Source: Dryococelus australis
Taxonomy: Eukaryota > Arthropoda > Insecta > Phasmatodea > Phasmatidae
Direction of reading: 5' to 3'
NCBI GenBank assembly: GCA_029891345.1
Contig: CM056994.1
Span: forward strand, 220,638,491-220,702,490
Length of the DNA: 64,000 nucleotides
Made by a program: the position numbers and the translations under genes. The notes beneath the pieces were generated by a model. It worked only from the letters and a program-made list of their open reading frames with translations, searched no databases and was not told where the DNA came from. Positions within the stretch are counted from its first letter, which is position 1; the number at the start of each line of letters is the position of its first letter. Positions 47,137-58,454 of the stretch are shown here, piece after piece.

Positions 47137-48277
47137 TTAATTACCTGTAAGGGGATTTATCATCTTGATTGAGAAGTGATAACCATCTTCACCTTGCCAA
47201 AATATGATGGGATATTGTAACGCATCATATGAGCAGTGTGTTTCATACACATGCTGTAACTGATCATTCCAGCGATATAAAACAATATCACGGGCTTCCA
47301 AATTTTCTCCAACTATAACAATGGCAACTTCATCAATTGTAGGTGCATTGAAACGTCTTGCATGTTGGCCCACAGGAGTTTTATCAGCTCTCATTACAAT
47401 TTTGTGATTATTAGATTGCATGAGATCCAGTGCAGTTTTTTACAATGTAATCAACTGATTGTGTTAATGAAAGAAAGTTTGTAATTCTTCTACAATAGAC
47501 CTCTTCACTGAACTATTATGTGCACAATGCAGATCAATTGCTTGTGTTGAATTGCCCATTAAATAAATTTGCAGGAATTTGTAGTCGCCATCTGATACCG
47601 GCAACAGTGAACCTGCTCGGTGATATATTTGGCCTTGTATCTGTAAATTAAAAAGACAGGTTTATTACTTTTGTTACAAAAACTATAAAAAATAAATAAA
47701 CAAAGTAATACGGGGGGTAGGTCTCTTTGTTATATGTTACCTTGAAAGTTGGCATGAAATTGTCCCGAACTACATTTGTTGCCTCAAATGAAGTCATTTG
47801 GAAGCAGTTGTTATATTTTTGGATATTTGTAAGGAAATGTATGGAATCCATTCCTGTTCCTGAAACCAATGAGTACAATGGCTCTGGTGGCAGAACCAAT
47901 GGCACTAATTTCACTTTGCCATTTGCGCAACACAATCCAGAGGCTTCATTTTTGTATTTCAATGCCTTACAATGTGGGCAAACTGAGTTCATAGATCCAA
48001 TAGCAACGCATTGGTAGGCACTGTAGTCAATTGAAACATCGTAACTGAAAGCAGCTCGTTTCAAACTTGCAAGATTATTAGCTGAATGACGCGCTGCACG
48101 GGTTTGTGATATCCAAATCCTTTCAATTTCATTTCGCTCTTCATGTTGCTGTGCAGTCCGATTAGACTGAAAATTAACTTGGTTTCTAGCATTTCGAGTT
48201 CTTCCACTCAAATTGCTCCGCCCGCGTCTTATAGGCGGCATGAGTCTTGAAGTGAGTATAAATGGAAACACAAACAA
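47137..48277 (-). pseudogene. Helitron N-terminal region
   Basis: The segment 48242-47700 starts MPPIRRGRSN and includes a CPHCKALKYKNE...CC zinc-binding block, then SGTGMDSIHFLTNIQKYNNC, typical of Helitron proteins of insects. Past a stop near 47650 it continues with IQGQIYHRAGSLLP, and 47421-47137 has FNAPTIDEVAIVIVGE and ARDIVLYRW. Gaps between frames may be introns or decay; a GT...AG reading was not established. Confidence 0.85.
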
Positions 48278-48503
48278 AATAAACCAATTGTTTGTCGATT
48301 GAGAAGCGAAGATTTAAAAACAACCAAGAAAATAATTGAGAATCTACTGAAAAAACTATCAAAGACAAACTGTTTAAAGTAGAAAGAGAAAGTGTCAAAT
48401 CTACGGATGCATTCAAGTAGTTTATAGTAATTTTAAGGTTGCGTTCATAATTATAAAGTTACTAATTAAATTCTAAAGGTTTTTTCTTTATATTATGGTT
48501 TGG

Positions 48504-48539
48504 TACTGTTTTGTTTTATTTGAATAAAACAAAACAGTA
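48504..48539. repeat. perfect 17 bp hairpin
   Basis: TACTGTTTTGTTTTATT, two bases, then its exact complement. It lies in the 5' leader of the Helitron. Downstream, 48560-48670 ends in CGATCTCAGATCGCCCATCC, whose complement resembles a hAT-type terminus; probably a truncated small element inside the leader. Confidence 0.8.
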
Positions 48540-48878
48540 AGACAATGAATCGAAAATTGATTTTAGGATGTCTGAGATTGATTCACTTGATCGATCCATT
48601 GCTCAAATCAATCTTTGCGACCCCAAAAAATTGATTCTTCGATTAATCGATCTCAGATCGCCCATCCCTAGAATTGACAGCTAGGAACAGTTTGAATGGG
48701 AAAAAGGTAAATGTGGTTACTACATTTTTCAGTGCAATTTTTCCAATTTTTCTCCTCATGAGAACCTTCCTTGGACTTCAACGAATATTTCAAGGAAAAA
48801 AAATTAGCCGAATTGGTCAGCCGTTCTCGAGTTTTGTGCTAAGCAACACATTTAGCCATTCATTTTTATTTATATAGA

Positions 48879-49075
48879 TAAAACTTAATAAGTAAAATTA
48901 GTCATACAATAGGCCTTATTAAATTCATCACATTTTCAGCCACCTCTCCTGATTCTCTATTATGTCTTTATAATGCTTTAATTAGATCTAAATTAGAATA
49001 TTGTACTATGATCTGGAATTATGTAACAGAAACGGATTCAATTAGATTAGAAAACATAAAAAGAAATGTAATTGC
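48879..49075 (+). mobile_element. LINE copy 4, 3' part
   Basis: Directly resumes the RT C-terminal region: LISKISHTIGLIKFITFSA, then LEYCTMIWNYVTETDSIRLE. Joining with the sequence before 43382 gives a continuous alignment to copies 1-3. It breaks off near 49075 at a non-homologous junction with copy 5. Confidence 0.85.
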
Positions 49076-50575
49076 TAGCCAACTCTTGTATTCCAAAATC
49101 CAAATTTACAAAAATAAATATCCAGTTTGGTTTTCACAGGACTTGATCAGATTGTTAAAAAAGAAGGAACATTTTCACAGACTTTACAAAAAAAAAACAC
49201 TCAGGCAATAACTACTCTCACTTTTCTGAATTAACGAAAATTAATAAAGTCAAAATTAAATCTACAAGAATTCGTTGGCAATCCTAAATCAATAATAACC
49301 TTAAAAGTGAACCCAGAAAATTCTGGAACTATAAAAATTTTATAAAAAAGGTTATAAAAAATCTATTTCGTTAACAGTTGAAAATAAAAGACACAGGACT
49401 CTGGTCTACTGGTAAATATTTTTGCAAAACATTTTTCTACAGAGTTTGTTTACTAAACCATCTGACAATATTCTAGACTCAGCTATTCATTCTAAAAATC
49501 TTGACATTTGTTCTGTTATATCTCAAGGAATTGTAATAAGAGCTATAAAAAAACTTAAAAGCATTAAAGCTACGGGCTGTGATGACTTTCCCAATTTCAT
49601 AATTAAAGGGTGTACTGATATTCTCACTCCTATTCAACTCATATATTCAACTTTAGCCTCTCGAGTGACATTTATCCCAATATTTGGAAACGTGCTGTAG
49701 TTGTTCCCAATTTAAAAAAGGGGAAAAAACATGATGTCAACAATTACAGGTCAATATCCTTGCTATGCAATTTCTCTAAGGTATTTGAAAAAGTAATTCT
49801 TAAACATCTTTCCTTTTATACAAAAGATTTAATAACAGAATGTTAGCACAGTTTTCAAATAGGCAAAACCGCAACTTTTAATTAATTTAATTTTGTAGAC
49901 GAACTGTATTCGGAAGTAACAACTAGAAAACAAATAGATGTTATATTTTTTGACATACATAAAGCTTTTGACACTTGTCAACATCATATCATTTTTCCAT
50001 AAATTAAAAATTTTAGGATTGAGATCTATCATACTGCAAATGGTTTTCCAATTACTTTTAAAATAGAACTTTTGTAGTTAAATTAGAGAACTCATATTCA
50101 ACATCTCATCCTGTATCTTCTGGTGTCCCTCAGAGTAGCACCTTGGCACCCTTCTAATATTTTTGTGAACGACATCATCAACATAATTAGTCATTCACAT
50201 ACACTACTATATGACGATGATCTAAAGATTTACAAAAATATTAAGGATGGCACTGATTGCTTACTACTGAAAAAATATATTTATACCATTTGTAATTGGT
50301 GTAATACAAATGTAATGAATCTTAACGTAAATAAGACCCTCTGTATTTACAAGGAAAACCAACCCAAATATTTATAAAAATCATGTCAATAATGTTTTAA
50401 TTAACAGTGGAGTTTGTAAGAGATTTAGGAGTTATCCTCGACTCCAAACTTTATTTCCATGTTCATGTAGATAGTCTAATTAGTAATACTAGTCGGACCT
50501 TTGGTTTAATCAAATTTATTACATATTCTGCCCCATCCCCTGACTCTCTTTTTTATGTTTATACTAATTGCTAGT
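49076..50575 (+). mobile_element. LINE copy 5 (5' truncated)
   Basis: Begins in the linker after the endonuclease (KYPVWFSQDLIRLLKKKEH, 49119) and runs through RT: LKSIKATGCDDFPNFIIKG (49556), then LLYDDDLKIYK (50203) in place of YADD. Several stops and frame changes are present. It ends without a microsatellite tail near 50575. Confidence 0.8.
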
Positions 50576-51732
50576 TAGATCTAGACAACTTAATTTCTTG
50601 ACACATGACAACAAAGAGCACCTGGAACCATCCAAAGTCTCTTGGAATGCCTCGAAAATAGGCTAGGAAGAGAACTGCTGAAATCTTCAACCATTGATTA
50701 TAAGGACATCAACAGAAACAAGTTTTGAAACTCGAAAGCCTGGAAACGACCAGAAAACGACTATGTCAACCAAGTCTAACAGCTTCTAAAGGTCCTGAAA
50801 GTTGAGCGCAGAGAAAAAAAAAACAAAAATATTGCCACACTAAAATCTATCTCGCCAAAAGGAAAATCACTAAGTTAAAAAAAATAACAATAAAGGATTC
50901 AAAATAATTAAAACTAAAAATTTAAAATGCTTCCAATCTAAAAATAAAACAACAACAACAACTGTAAGCTAAACACTCCCCTAACCAAAACAATATTATT
51001 TTCATTCTCTGCGGGTTTGAAAGTTTTAGGTCAGCTTGCATTTGGCGTTGGATTACAACCAATTATACACAGTATTTTGAGATATTTTCTTTACTTAAAC
51101 GAGTTTAGGTGAAATGTTTCTTAATATATTATTTACAGTAATACTTTTCTAAAATTCCCATTTGTGTGTATTAGCTAAACCTTATTCACAAATAATATAC
51201 AACTCTCATTACACTCAAAATTTAGTCTAATAAGGTTATAAGTTGTATTTTAATTGAAGTACTTGTCAGAACCCTCATTCACTGAAATCCCGCATGTATG
51301 GGAATTTTTTGACAGTCCCCTGATAAACGATACATAGGGAGTTGACTGTAAACAGTAGACGACCTTACGAAAAAAAAAAAAAAACACTGTCTAAAATGAA
51401 ATAATATTTTTGTAAAATAATTTGAGAGTGAATTATGTATATTTTGAGTGCTATGCTTCTTTTTATTAACCGTAGGTGACCCGTACATTTTTTATTTAAG
51501 TAAGTGTAGATAAGATATTTAGTAGATATTATATAAGATTAGTATAGCTTGCATAGCATAGATTAAGTATAACAACCCCAGGGACATAGGTTCAGAAGAC
51601 CTTATGTCCCTTTCCTAGAGTTGAATCTGTCACACATGAAGTAAACCTGCCCTGCAACCCATAGGAGGCTAAAGGGAAAGCTGCTTTTTAACATACATTC
51701 AGCGCCAGGGCAGGTAGAGATAAACACAGCAC
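50576..51732. other. no gene recognised; hairpin at 51582-51613
   Basis: A region of mixed AT content. At 50600-50830 the plus strand is Lys/Asn-rich but has no long frame. At 51582-51613 AGGGACATAGGTTC pairs with GACCTTATGTCCCT, leaving a four-base loop. No other element was identified. Confidence 0.4.
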
Positions 51733-52002
51733 TCACTCGTCATGCGACTTTGGGAGAGTAATCACCCTGCTTGCCCCAGTGTTAAAAATTTTATGTGCAA
51801 GCCTGTAACATTCCCTTTGCAGGTCAAACTGTATAACCTCTCTGTATGTAACCACAGCCCTCAGCTGTTTCATGTGAGCGTCACATATTTTCAATTTCCC
51901 TGAAGGGCGTGGACACTCATCCAAAACCCCCATTACTCCATCCACAAAACACAACTCCCCAGGAGCTGAAGTCATTAGCGATCCACCTGCCAAGCGACCC
52001 AT
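51733..52002 (-). CDS. unidentified 89-residue ORF or exon
   Basis: From ATG at 52002 to the stop at 51733 the frame gives MGRLAGGSLMTSAPGELC..., with GKLKICDAHMKQLRAVV and REVIQFDLQRECYRLAHKI. Composition looks protein-like: amphipathic C-terminal half, two Cys, no low complexity. The ATG is preceded immediately by CCCTCCAG after a long CT-rich tract (the complement of the GA repeat), which would serve as a strong 3' splice site. It could be an internal exon of a host gene or a retroelement Gag piece. I do not recognise the family, and the longer reading through the CT repeat is spurious. Confidence 0.35.
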   Translation of the reverse strand: MGRLAGGSLMTSAPGELCFVDGVMGVLDECPRPSGKLKICDAHMKQLRAVVTYREVIQFDLQRECYRLAHKIFNTGASRVITLPKSHDE

Positions 52003-52005
52003 CTG

Positions 52006-52117
52006 GAGGGGGAGGGGGAGGAGGAGTAGGAAGGGAGGGAGAGAGGGAGAGAGAGGGAGGGAGAGAGAGTGAGGGAGAGAGAGGGAGGGAGAGAGAGGGA
52101 GGGAGAGAGAGGGAGAG
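52006..52117. repeat. GA-rich microsatellite
   Basis: GAGGG and GAGA repeats, similar in kind to 453-969. Confidence 0.95.
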
Positions 52118-52719
52118 CCAGACAGAGCAACCAGGAAAATCAGCACACTCCAGTGCCACGCGAAGAGCGCACAGAAGAGTGGCAAAGATAGAAGGAAACA
52201 CCGCCTACATTAAGATTACAGTCCGACATCGCCCAACCGTCAAAATCTGAAGTGATGATTCTACATCGCAAAAAGGAGGGGATTGAGGCACGACACATTG
52301 TTATACTATTTATTTTTTGCTGCAACTCCTTATCACATGCGCACCATGCGCAACAGAAGTGATACAAACCCTGAATGGCAGCCACACAGGCCAGCATTCC
52401 GTCTCCATAGATAAGGTGGATGACTGGAAAACGGAATGCACCTCAAAAGAGAGAATAATATATATTGCCCCTGCCTAAAACAACCCTGTGAAAAGGAAGA
52501 CCAGTTGACAAAGCCAGCAAAGCTGCCTTAGGGCAGCCTATACAAACAACACGAGGAAAACCCTGCTTCCAGCCGCCCCCGAGAGATGGTAGCCAGTGCA
52601 GCTTCCTCTAAAAAGGGAGGAACCACCCCCACCAAAGCCAGACAAAGGCAGAAGGAACCAGAGGCACCCCTAGCCTAAGCTCACCTTAGCACACATCGTA
52701 CTAAGGCTCTATGCTCTGT

Positions 52720-52970
52720 CTGCTCTCCTCTGCCTCGTGAGGAAATGCCCAGTGATCACCAGTGACCAACGCCGGGCTTCAAGCATGCGCTGAAGACCCG
52801 AAGAGTTGTCATTCCCCCACACCCCCTACTTCCCCTGAAGTCCCTTCAGCACAACACAGCTTCAGTTAGGGTACAGTTGTTCTGATGGCTAACTTATTAG
52901 TTGCTCTTGCTCTTCTAGCACGTCCTTCAGGCAAGGCTCTTCAAACCGGCAGGCCCCTTCACCTGTCTTT
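52720..52970 (+). repeat. GC-rich repeat X (copy 2)
   Basis: Inverted relative to 19380-19620. It is followed by a C18 run at 53160-53177 and a CG-richer stretch without motif-bearing ORFs. Confidence 0.7.
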
Positions 52971-53159
52971 TGCTTTTACCTTCCTTAAGTTAATCAGTGC
53001 ATTGATTTACAGCAGGACAGTACAGATCACCATGTTCTATTATGGACGGAATAAGTTTGAATAACTTTGAGATCTGGTTTGCCAAATCTAAGGTGTAACT
53101 GCACCTGTCTCCTAAAAAGGACTTGACTTACATCACTCAACACACAACCCATTAGACAA

Positions 53160-53177
53160 CCCCCCCCCCCCCCCCCC
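53160..53177 (+). repeat. C18 homopolymer
   Basis: Eighteen consecutive C residues. Confidence 0.9.
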
Positions 53178-53699
53178 ATACTGTGGACCAGGTACACAAA
53201 GGCACCTGGTGCACATGTACGGTAGAGCCACGACCACTAGCAAAAAGCACAGCGAAGAGGCGAAATCACCTTTGTCAGTTAACCCACTCCACTCACTGCA
53301 TATAAACCCGCCAGAAGGAGTGCCAGGTTTGACAAGGAGGGATCTACCTTTTCTGGACTACACTTAGCTAGGGATATCGTTGCCTGCCACCTAGGTGCGG
53401 ATGTGAACTGTAGTACCTCATCCCTGGTAAATGCCGTTCACCCACAGAAAGGAAAGTAGGTGGAGCAACAGGAAGGCAGCTGCTATTCTCACCAAGAAAC
53501 AAGTAATGCTTAAACAACCTGCCCCAGCCTTCAGCTACTTGATCCCCCGGAAACGAGCGCATGCCGCTCGGCAACTGTTGAGGCCTCACCTCGCAGTCCC
53601 CCCACACCTCACATAATTTGTTTGGCCCTTAGTGAAAACTCGTGGAGCTGCTCATCCCATTATAGAGTATCCCTGCTTGGGCTTGCTCCTGGTAGTGGG

Positions 53700-53900
53700 T
53701 GTCAAGTCAGCAGACGATGCTGGACCAGACCCATCAGCAACCGACAGCGGGCTGGAAGCCTGCCTGACTCTGCGGAGCCAGCTTCTCGCCAGATTCGACC
53801 AGCAGACACTGTCACCATCAGACAGTCGGGTCGGAAGACCCCATCTAGGATCTACACCGATGAGTGCTTGACCCACAACAGTGAGGCATGTCGTAGGTAA
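53700..53900 (-). repeat. LTR-related segment, inverted relative to 13200-13390
   Basis: On the minus strand GGCTTACCTACGACATGCCT, GAGAAGCTGGCTCCGCAG and GTCAGGCAGGC line up with element A's LTR-like region. Confidence 0.6.
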
Positions 53901-54209
53901 GCCAATGGCCCCGCAAACATCATGCACCTGCAAGCCTAACCTAGCCAAACTAGATTTCATGCAGAGCCAGCACCCCACCCGCCCAAATTTGTTCAAGGGC
54001 ACAATCAATGCCAAGTGCCAGATCCTGCAGACCCCGTTTCAGTAAGGTCTGCACCCTTGAGCCTGCGTGTCCGACCTAATATGAACTAAAGACCTAGTAG
54101 AAGCCGATGTGCTCCTGCCCCTAAGGCCATCAAGCATCAGCAGTTAAATTGGCAGTGGCCCCACATTTGGCACCACGAAAAATACCTCTACTTATTGAAG
54201 TGTAACAGC

Positions 54210-55615
54210 CAGAGAAACAAGATGTCACATTAAGAGGTTTTTTTATTTCTGTGAAAGTCAAGTGCGCAGGTTCGGGGCAGACTCTACTAAGGAGGTGTGT
54301 GTATTATTTGACAATGACCTCGCACTGGTCCCTTGAAGAGGGTAAGGCGGGCAGGCCACCGGCTGGGTACAAAGTACACAAAGTGTTTGTGAGGTGATGC
54401 CTCCAGGGGGACTGGGGCAAGGGTTATGGCTGGCTTACCACTAGAGCTTGTATCCTGGGGCTGTTGGCGATTCTGCTACACATAGGCCTGCTTCTACTGG
54501 AAATGGTTGGCAGGGAGGATATCCCCTATCCAGTTCATGGATGACATGCAGGTGTGCTAGCAAGAATGGAACTGCCCAGTCGCTGGGCTGATTGGTTGTG
54601 GGACTACCCCAAGTAACAGTCTTGGCACTGCTGCGCATTAGTTCCACTGCAGGATGGGCAGCTCCGGGAACTCTAATCAGGGGTCCGAAGAGGTGGGTGA
54701 GGAGGGTAGTGAAATGAGGTTTCACTAGGTATTCAGTGGCCTGTGCTATTTCCTGCGAGGTCAAGCAGCTGAAGACTGGTATGGATTGACTAATAAGGGG
54801 GTAACAAGATGTCAGGACAGCACCTGTCCTCTGAGCATTTCTCCTGCTTCTTCATCGATGGGCGAACGTCATAAGCAGAAAGGTTTGAATGTTCACTCCT
54901 GTAGAGGGCAGCAGGCAACAATCCCTTAGCTTGTATGTAATCTGTAAGTGCCTGGGTCAGTCTTCGTCACGCCTGGTACCCCCCACCAGCAAATTTAAAT
55001 GCTCTGGAAGGAGTGGGTTAGCTGAATTGGTTGCCCCAGATGCTCCATTGTCTCTCTTTATAGTGGTTGTGGCTCCACTGTATGTATGTCCCTAGTACAA
55101 AGGTACCAGGTTCACCAGTACAGGCACCCATCAAATGTATGGTATGTACGACACAAGTGCAGTTGTGGTTAGAGACTGCCCAGTCCTGCTCTAGGTCGGT
55201 AAACAGTTGCCAATTATGCGGTTCCCTGCCACTTCCTTCTGAGATGACTATTATCAGGTTGCGGAAACAGCACACCTTCACTTCAGAGCAAGGAAACAAA
55301 AGTTAGAAGGAAGGCATGTTTCATTCTCACAAGAATAGAACACTTCGGTTATCTTCGGCCGCCACCCTTCAGGTTTGGGTCAGGCGGCAACTCTACTGCC
55401 ATCTCTCGGGCAGTGTAGCGGGAAGATAGTTTGGCAGCTATGTGGGTGGTATCTACCGTTCACGTAGGGGCAAACTCTTGCATGCCGATGGCTTATTCTC
55501 TGCGGTTTTACAATAGGCGGGAGCGGTGATGCAAATTCCTTTTATTATTGTGTGGCCCCTCAGTATCTGATGTTTCCCGGGTGTGCATGTGATGATGTGA
55601 AGTTGAGAAAAATGG
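54210..55615 (+). repeat. GC-rich LTR-like repeat Y (copy 2)
   Basis: Collinear with 20280-22265 but 0.6 kb shorter. Includes GTGGGTTAGCTGA, CCCCAGATGCTCCATTG and ATCTTCGGCCGCC. No motif-bearing ORF. Confidence 0.65.
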
Positions 55616-56023
55616 TATATTCTATGTAACATCATGTGTCAATCTTGCTCGGCGACCAGGTGTGAATTCCATTTTCATTTGCTTTTTGTGGACAAATCAT
55701 AGAATTTTTACTGAAATATTTATTTTATTTTATACACATATTTTGTTTGAATAAACTAGTATCTAGGAAGCCCATACATGAAACCTCTCTGTCGCCAAAT
55801 AATGCATAAGCACCTAGTACCCAAAACCACATGCGTCATCAATAACCTTGCCAGGTGCCTACAAACCACATCCAGTATGCCACATCCAATGTTAAAGTTA
55901 TTGTATGTAATTAATTGGCGGCAAGAAAGGTTACAGATGCCTTTTTGTGGTATCATTTTGTTCACAAGACATCTGTTTATTAACATGGCTGCCTAGTGCA
56001 GGACCATCTAAGTGATATGATAT
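55616..56023. other. AT-rich DNA, nothing recognised
   Basis: GTGAATTCCATTNTC at about 55664 also occurs near 19917, so the start may be a remnant of repeat Y's flank. Confidence 0.35.
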
Positions 56024-56355
56024 GGTTTTATGAACAAAATGATTTTTGGCGTGTCTAGTCCTCCTTTCACAATATCATTTAAAAAAACCCTTTGTAAATC
56101 TTTGCCTAGGCCACATTTCTACAAAAGAGTTTTTTGCAAAATTTTTAGTATGTATCCTAAAAATTGTGAGTGAATTATGACTTATAGAATCAAGAAAAAT
56201 GCAAAAACACAACTTTTATTAATGTACACATACAGTACATGCTTTCTTACAGCATATGGCTCTTCTCTTCAAATGGCAGTGTGTTTTTTATACGGAAGCG
56301 ATATTATGAAAGGAGACCAAACCATGCCTAAAATAATTTAACATGTAAAACACAA
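56024..56355. mobile_element. 330 bp MITE-like inverted repeat
   Basis: GTTTTATGAACAAAATGATT followed by TTTGGCGTG and CTCCTTTCACAATATC (56026-56085) matches the inverted right end with GTTTTACATGTTAAATTATT, TTAGGCATG and CTCCTTTCATAATATC (56288-56350). Arms of about 55 bases flank an AT-rich centre with no ORF. Confidence 0.65.
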
Positions 56356-56409
56356 TCCTTTCAATTGGCCGGTCCTGAACTAGGCAGCACTCTTAATGTT
56401 AATTAATGT

Positions 56410-56706
56410 TTGATTGAAATGTCCTTTAATTTTTTAGCAAGAGACAATGAAGAATTTGTACTCTCAAAAAAGTATGCTGCATCATATGTTTTTATACTTG
56501 ATTGTGACGAGGGAGGTTGCAGAAACCCTTCTGTGTTATCATTTTATTCAGAATATGTCTGTTATGTTTTGTTGAAATATCCTCTTATTTTTCCACAAGA
56601 GACCACCAAATTTGAAAATTTGAATGTTTGGGTCAGAAAAATATGCAATAAATATGCACATGAACGGGCTAGGCACAATGCTAACTCCAGTATGGGTGGA
56701 ATTTGA
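56410..56706 (+). CDS. unidentified 98-residue ORF
   Basis: A clean frame in otherwise non-coding AT-rich DNA. It has an aromatic, Cys-containing middle (SYVFILDCDEGGCRNP, then SEYVCYVLLKYPLIFPQ) and a basic C-terminus (NKYAHERARHN). No domain is recognised and no splice signals were established. It may be chance. Confidence 0.2.
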   Translation: MIEMSFNFLARDNEEFVLSKKYAASYVFILDCDEGGCRNPSVLSFYSEYVCYVLLKYPLIFPQETTKFENLNVWVRKICNKYAHERARHNANSSMGGI

Positions 56707-58454
56707 GGGTTGAAACCTCAATACCCAATGAATTTGGGACGTCACTGAATTTAATACGAGTCACAATGGCAAGCCCCGACGTCAACAGGAATCGCACACA
56801 AGCCCCTAGCTCTGCTACGGGTCGGGTTCCCCATATTGGGATACCAGGGTTACTGATTGGGAGACTTGCAAGTGTTCTGACTGGTCAGTGACTTGGGGAC
56901 TGCAACCTCTATGATAAATTTTACATTCAAAGTCCTGCGGTATGTAGATCGTGCTTTACTGATGGAGGTGGCCTTCAAATAATGCAATGCCAGTGTCGCG
57001 GTGATCATACTCAAGGGGATCCTCCTCTCACTTAGGCAGAGTGCTTGAGTATAAGGTAGGCCTGGTTAGCTTACGAGCAGGAACTAAATCAAGAGATACA
57101 CGCAGTATCTCCCTCCGACGCTTGACCTACTGTTCGCGAGGCAGCAGCACCCTCCTCCTCTCCGGCTGGCTCGGTGTGGCGGCCGGCAGTGGTACAGCAG
57201 CCGACAATGGTTGCGGAGAAGTGGTGCTCATGCAGCTCGTAGGTTTCTGGGGTATGTGTGGAGGGATTACGAAATTGAGTTCATGTATGGCAATGATGAA
57301 GTGAACTACCAGTACATGTTCCAATAGTATTCTACTTGCTACTCTGATAGGTGTGAATAGTGGGTAACCTAGATTATTTCTGGAATGGGTGTGTTAGATA
57401 ACTCTGCCTCCAATTTCCTTAAAGCCTGTTTGAGCTCGAACTACTGCCCTCTTTTGTGTCAACGTGGCATAAGGCCGAATTAGAGTTTACAAGAAGAAAT
57501 CTTAAAGGTGAAGCCAGGTACAGGCTGCGAACCTATAATGTACTTCTAAGAGTACTGGTATTATCATGCAAGATCCATCCTATAGCTCTACGTCCAGCTG
57601 TTCTCCAGCTATGGATGGAACTACAAGCGTAGGATCCTCACATTGATAGCCAATGACTCTTAGGTGAGTTTTCCACTGAAGATCAAGTAGATAAAATAGT
57701 TCTCTCACCCTGGCCTGACCGTTTTCCAGCCAGCAGAGTAGGAAGCTAGCCAAAATACCTGATTCCACGAATGAAAAAGGAGTACCTAGTGCAGTTGGGT
57801 GCTCTTGAAGATTTACCAGAGAGATATACAATATTTCGCCAGCAGATCTTGGTTTGCCTCTTAAAGGTGTGTGTAATTGCCGTATGGATGTAGTTCGCAT
57901 AGCCGGCTTTCCTTACATGGGCAATGCAAGTCCCATTTACATAAAATCCTTAAAGGTCAACAAGGGATGTCTATTAAAAGCTGAGAAAGGAAACATTAAC
58001 TTTAGATTGAAAGAAAATACGTTTATTAGAATACGTATTTAAAAAAAGATTTGTTAAGGTGGGGCAACACTCTCCTAAATGAAATCAATAAAAAAATATT
58101 ACTTGTTCAAATTGAGTTAGTGGAAGCTTGTTACGTTAATTCCAGGCGAAGGCTACCTGGAAAACAAAATTAATGTGAAGTGTGGTAACATGTTCAAAAT
58201 GTAAAATTAATTCAACAAATAACCCAGCAAGTTATAACTCCTAATTGAATTAGGGAGGCTTGTCCTGAAGAGTTCTGTTTAATTTGCAAAAGGGCGTTCT
58301 TCACCGAAGTGGTGAAGATGTGGCCAGGCCAGGGCCTTAAGGGGAATCCAGAGGGGAAGTTGTCGCAGTGACCTACAATACTTAGATGGTAAAGAAGGAG
58401 AAAGAATTTTAGGAAGTTGGAGGGGGGGGGGGGGACATTGACTGGGCTCTCTGG
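56707..58454. other. mixed repeat-derived DNA, no gene
   Basis: GC-richer islands at 57000-57300 and 57560-57900 have short ORFs on both strands without motifs. G13 run at 58422-58434. Confidence 0.35.

Larger units (their letters stand above)
43382..48878 (-). mobile_element. Helitron, 5497 bp
   Basis: Read on the minus strand the element starts TCTATATAAATAAAAATG (48878 down) and ends in a hairpin, seven bases, then CTAG at 43385-43382. The flanking bases are A (5') and T (3'), the A^T target without duplication expected of Helitrons. Inside lie a zinc-finger segment, the Helitron N-like region, a Rep/HUH block and a PIF1-type helicase, all on the minus strand and in the family order. It sits in the RT frame of LINE copy 4. 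Confidence 0.93.

Noticed and set aside
51733..52185. 150-codon minus-strand ORF starting in the CT repeat
   Set aside because: The first 60 residues are the CT microsatellite; only the part from 52002 down looks protein-like.
57041..57324. Overlapping ORFs on both strands in a GC-rich island
   Set aside because: No motif in either; composition explains the lack of stops.
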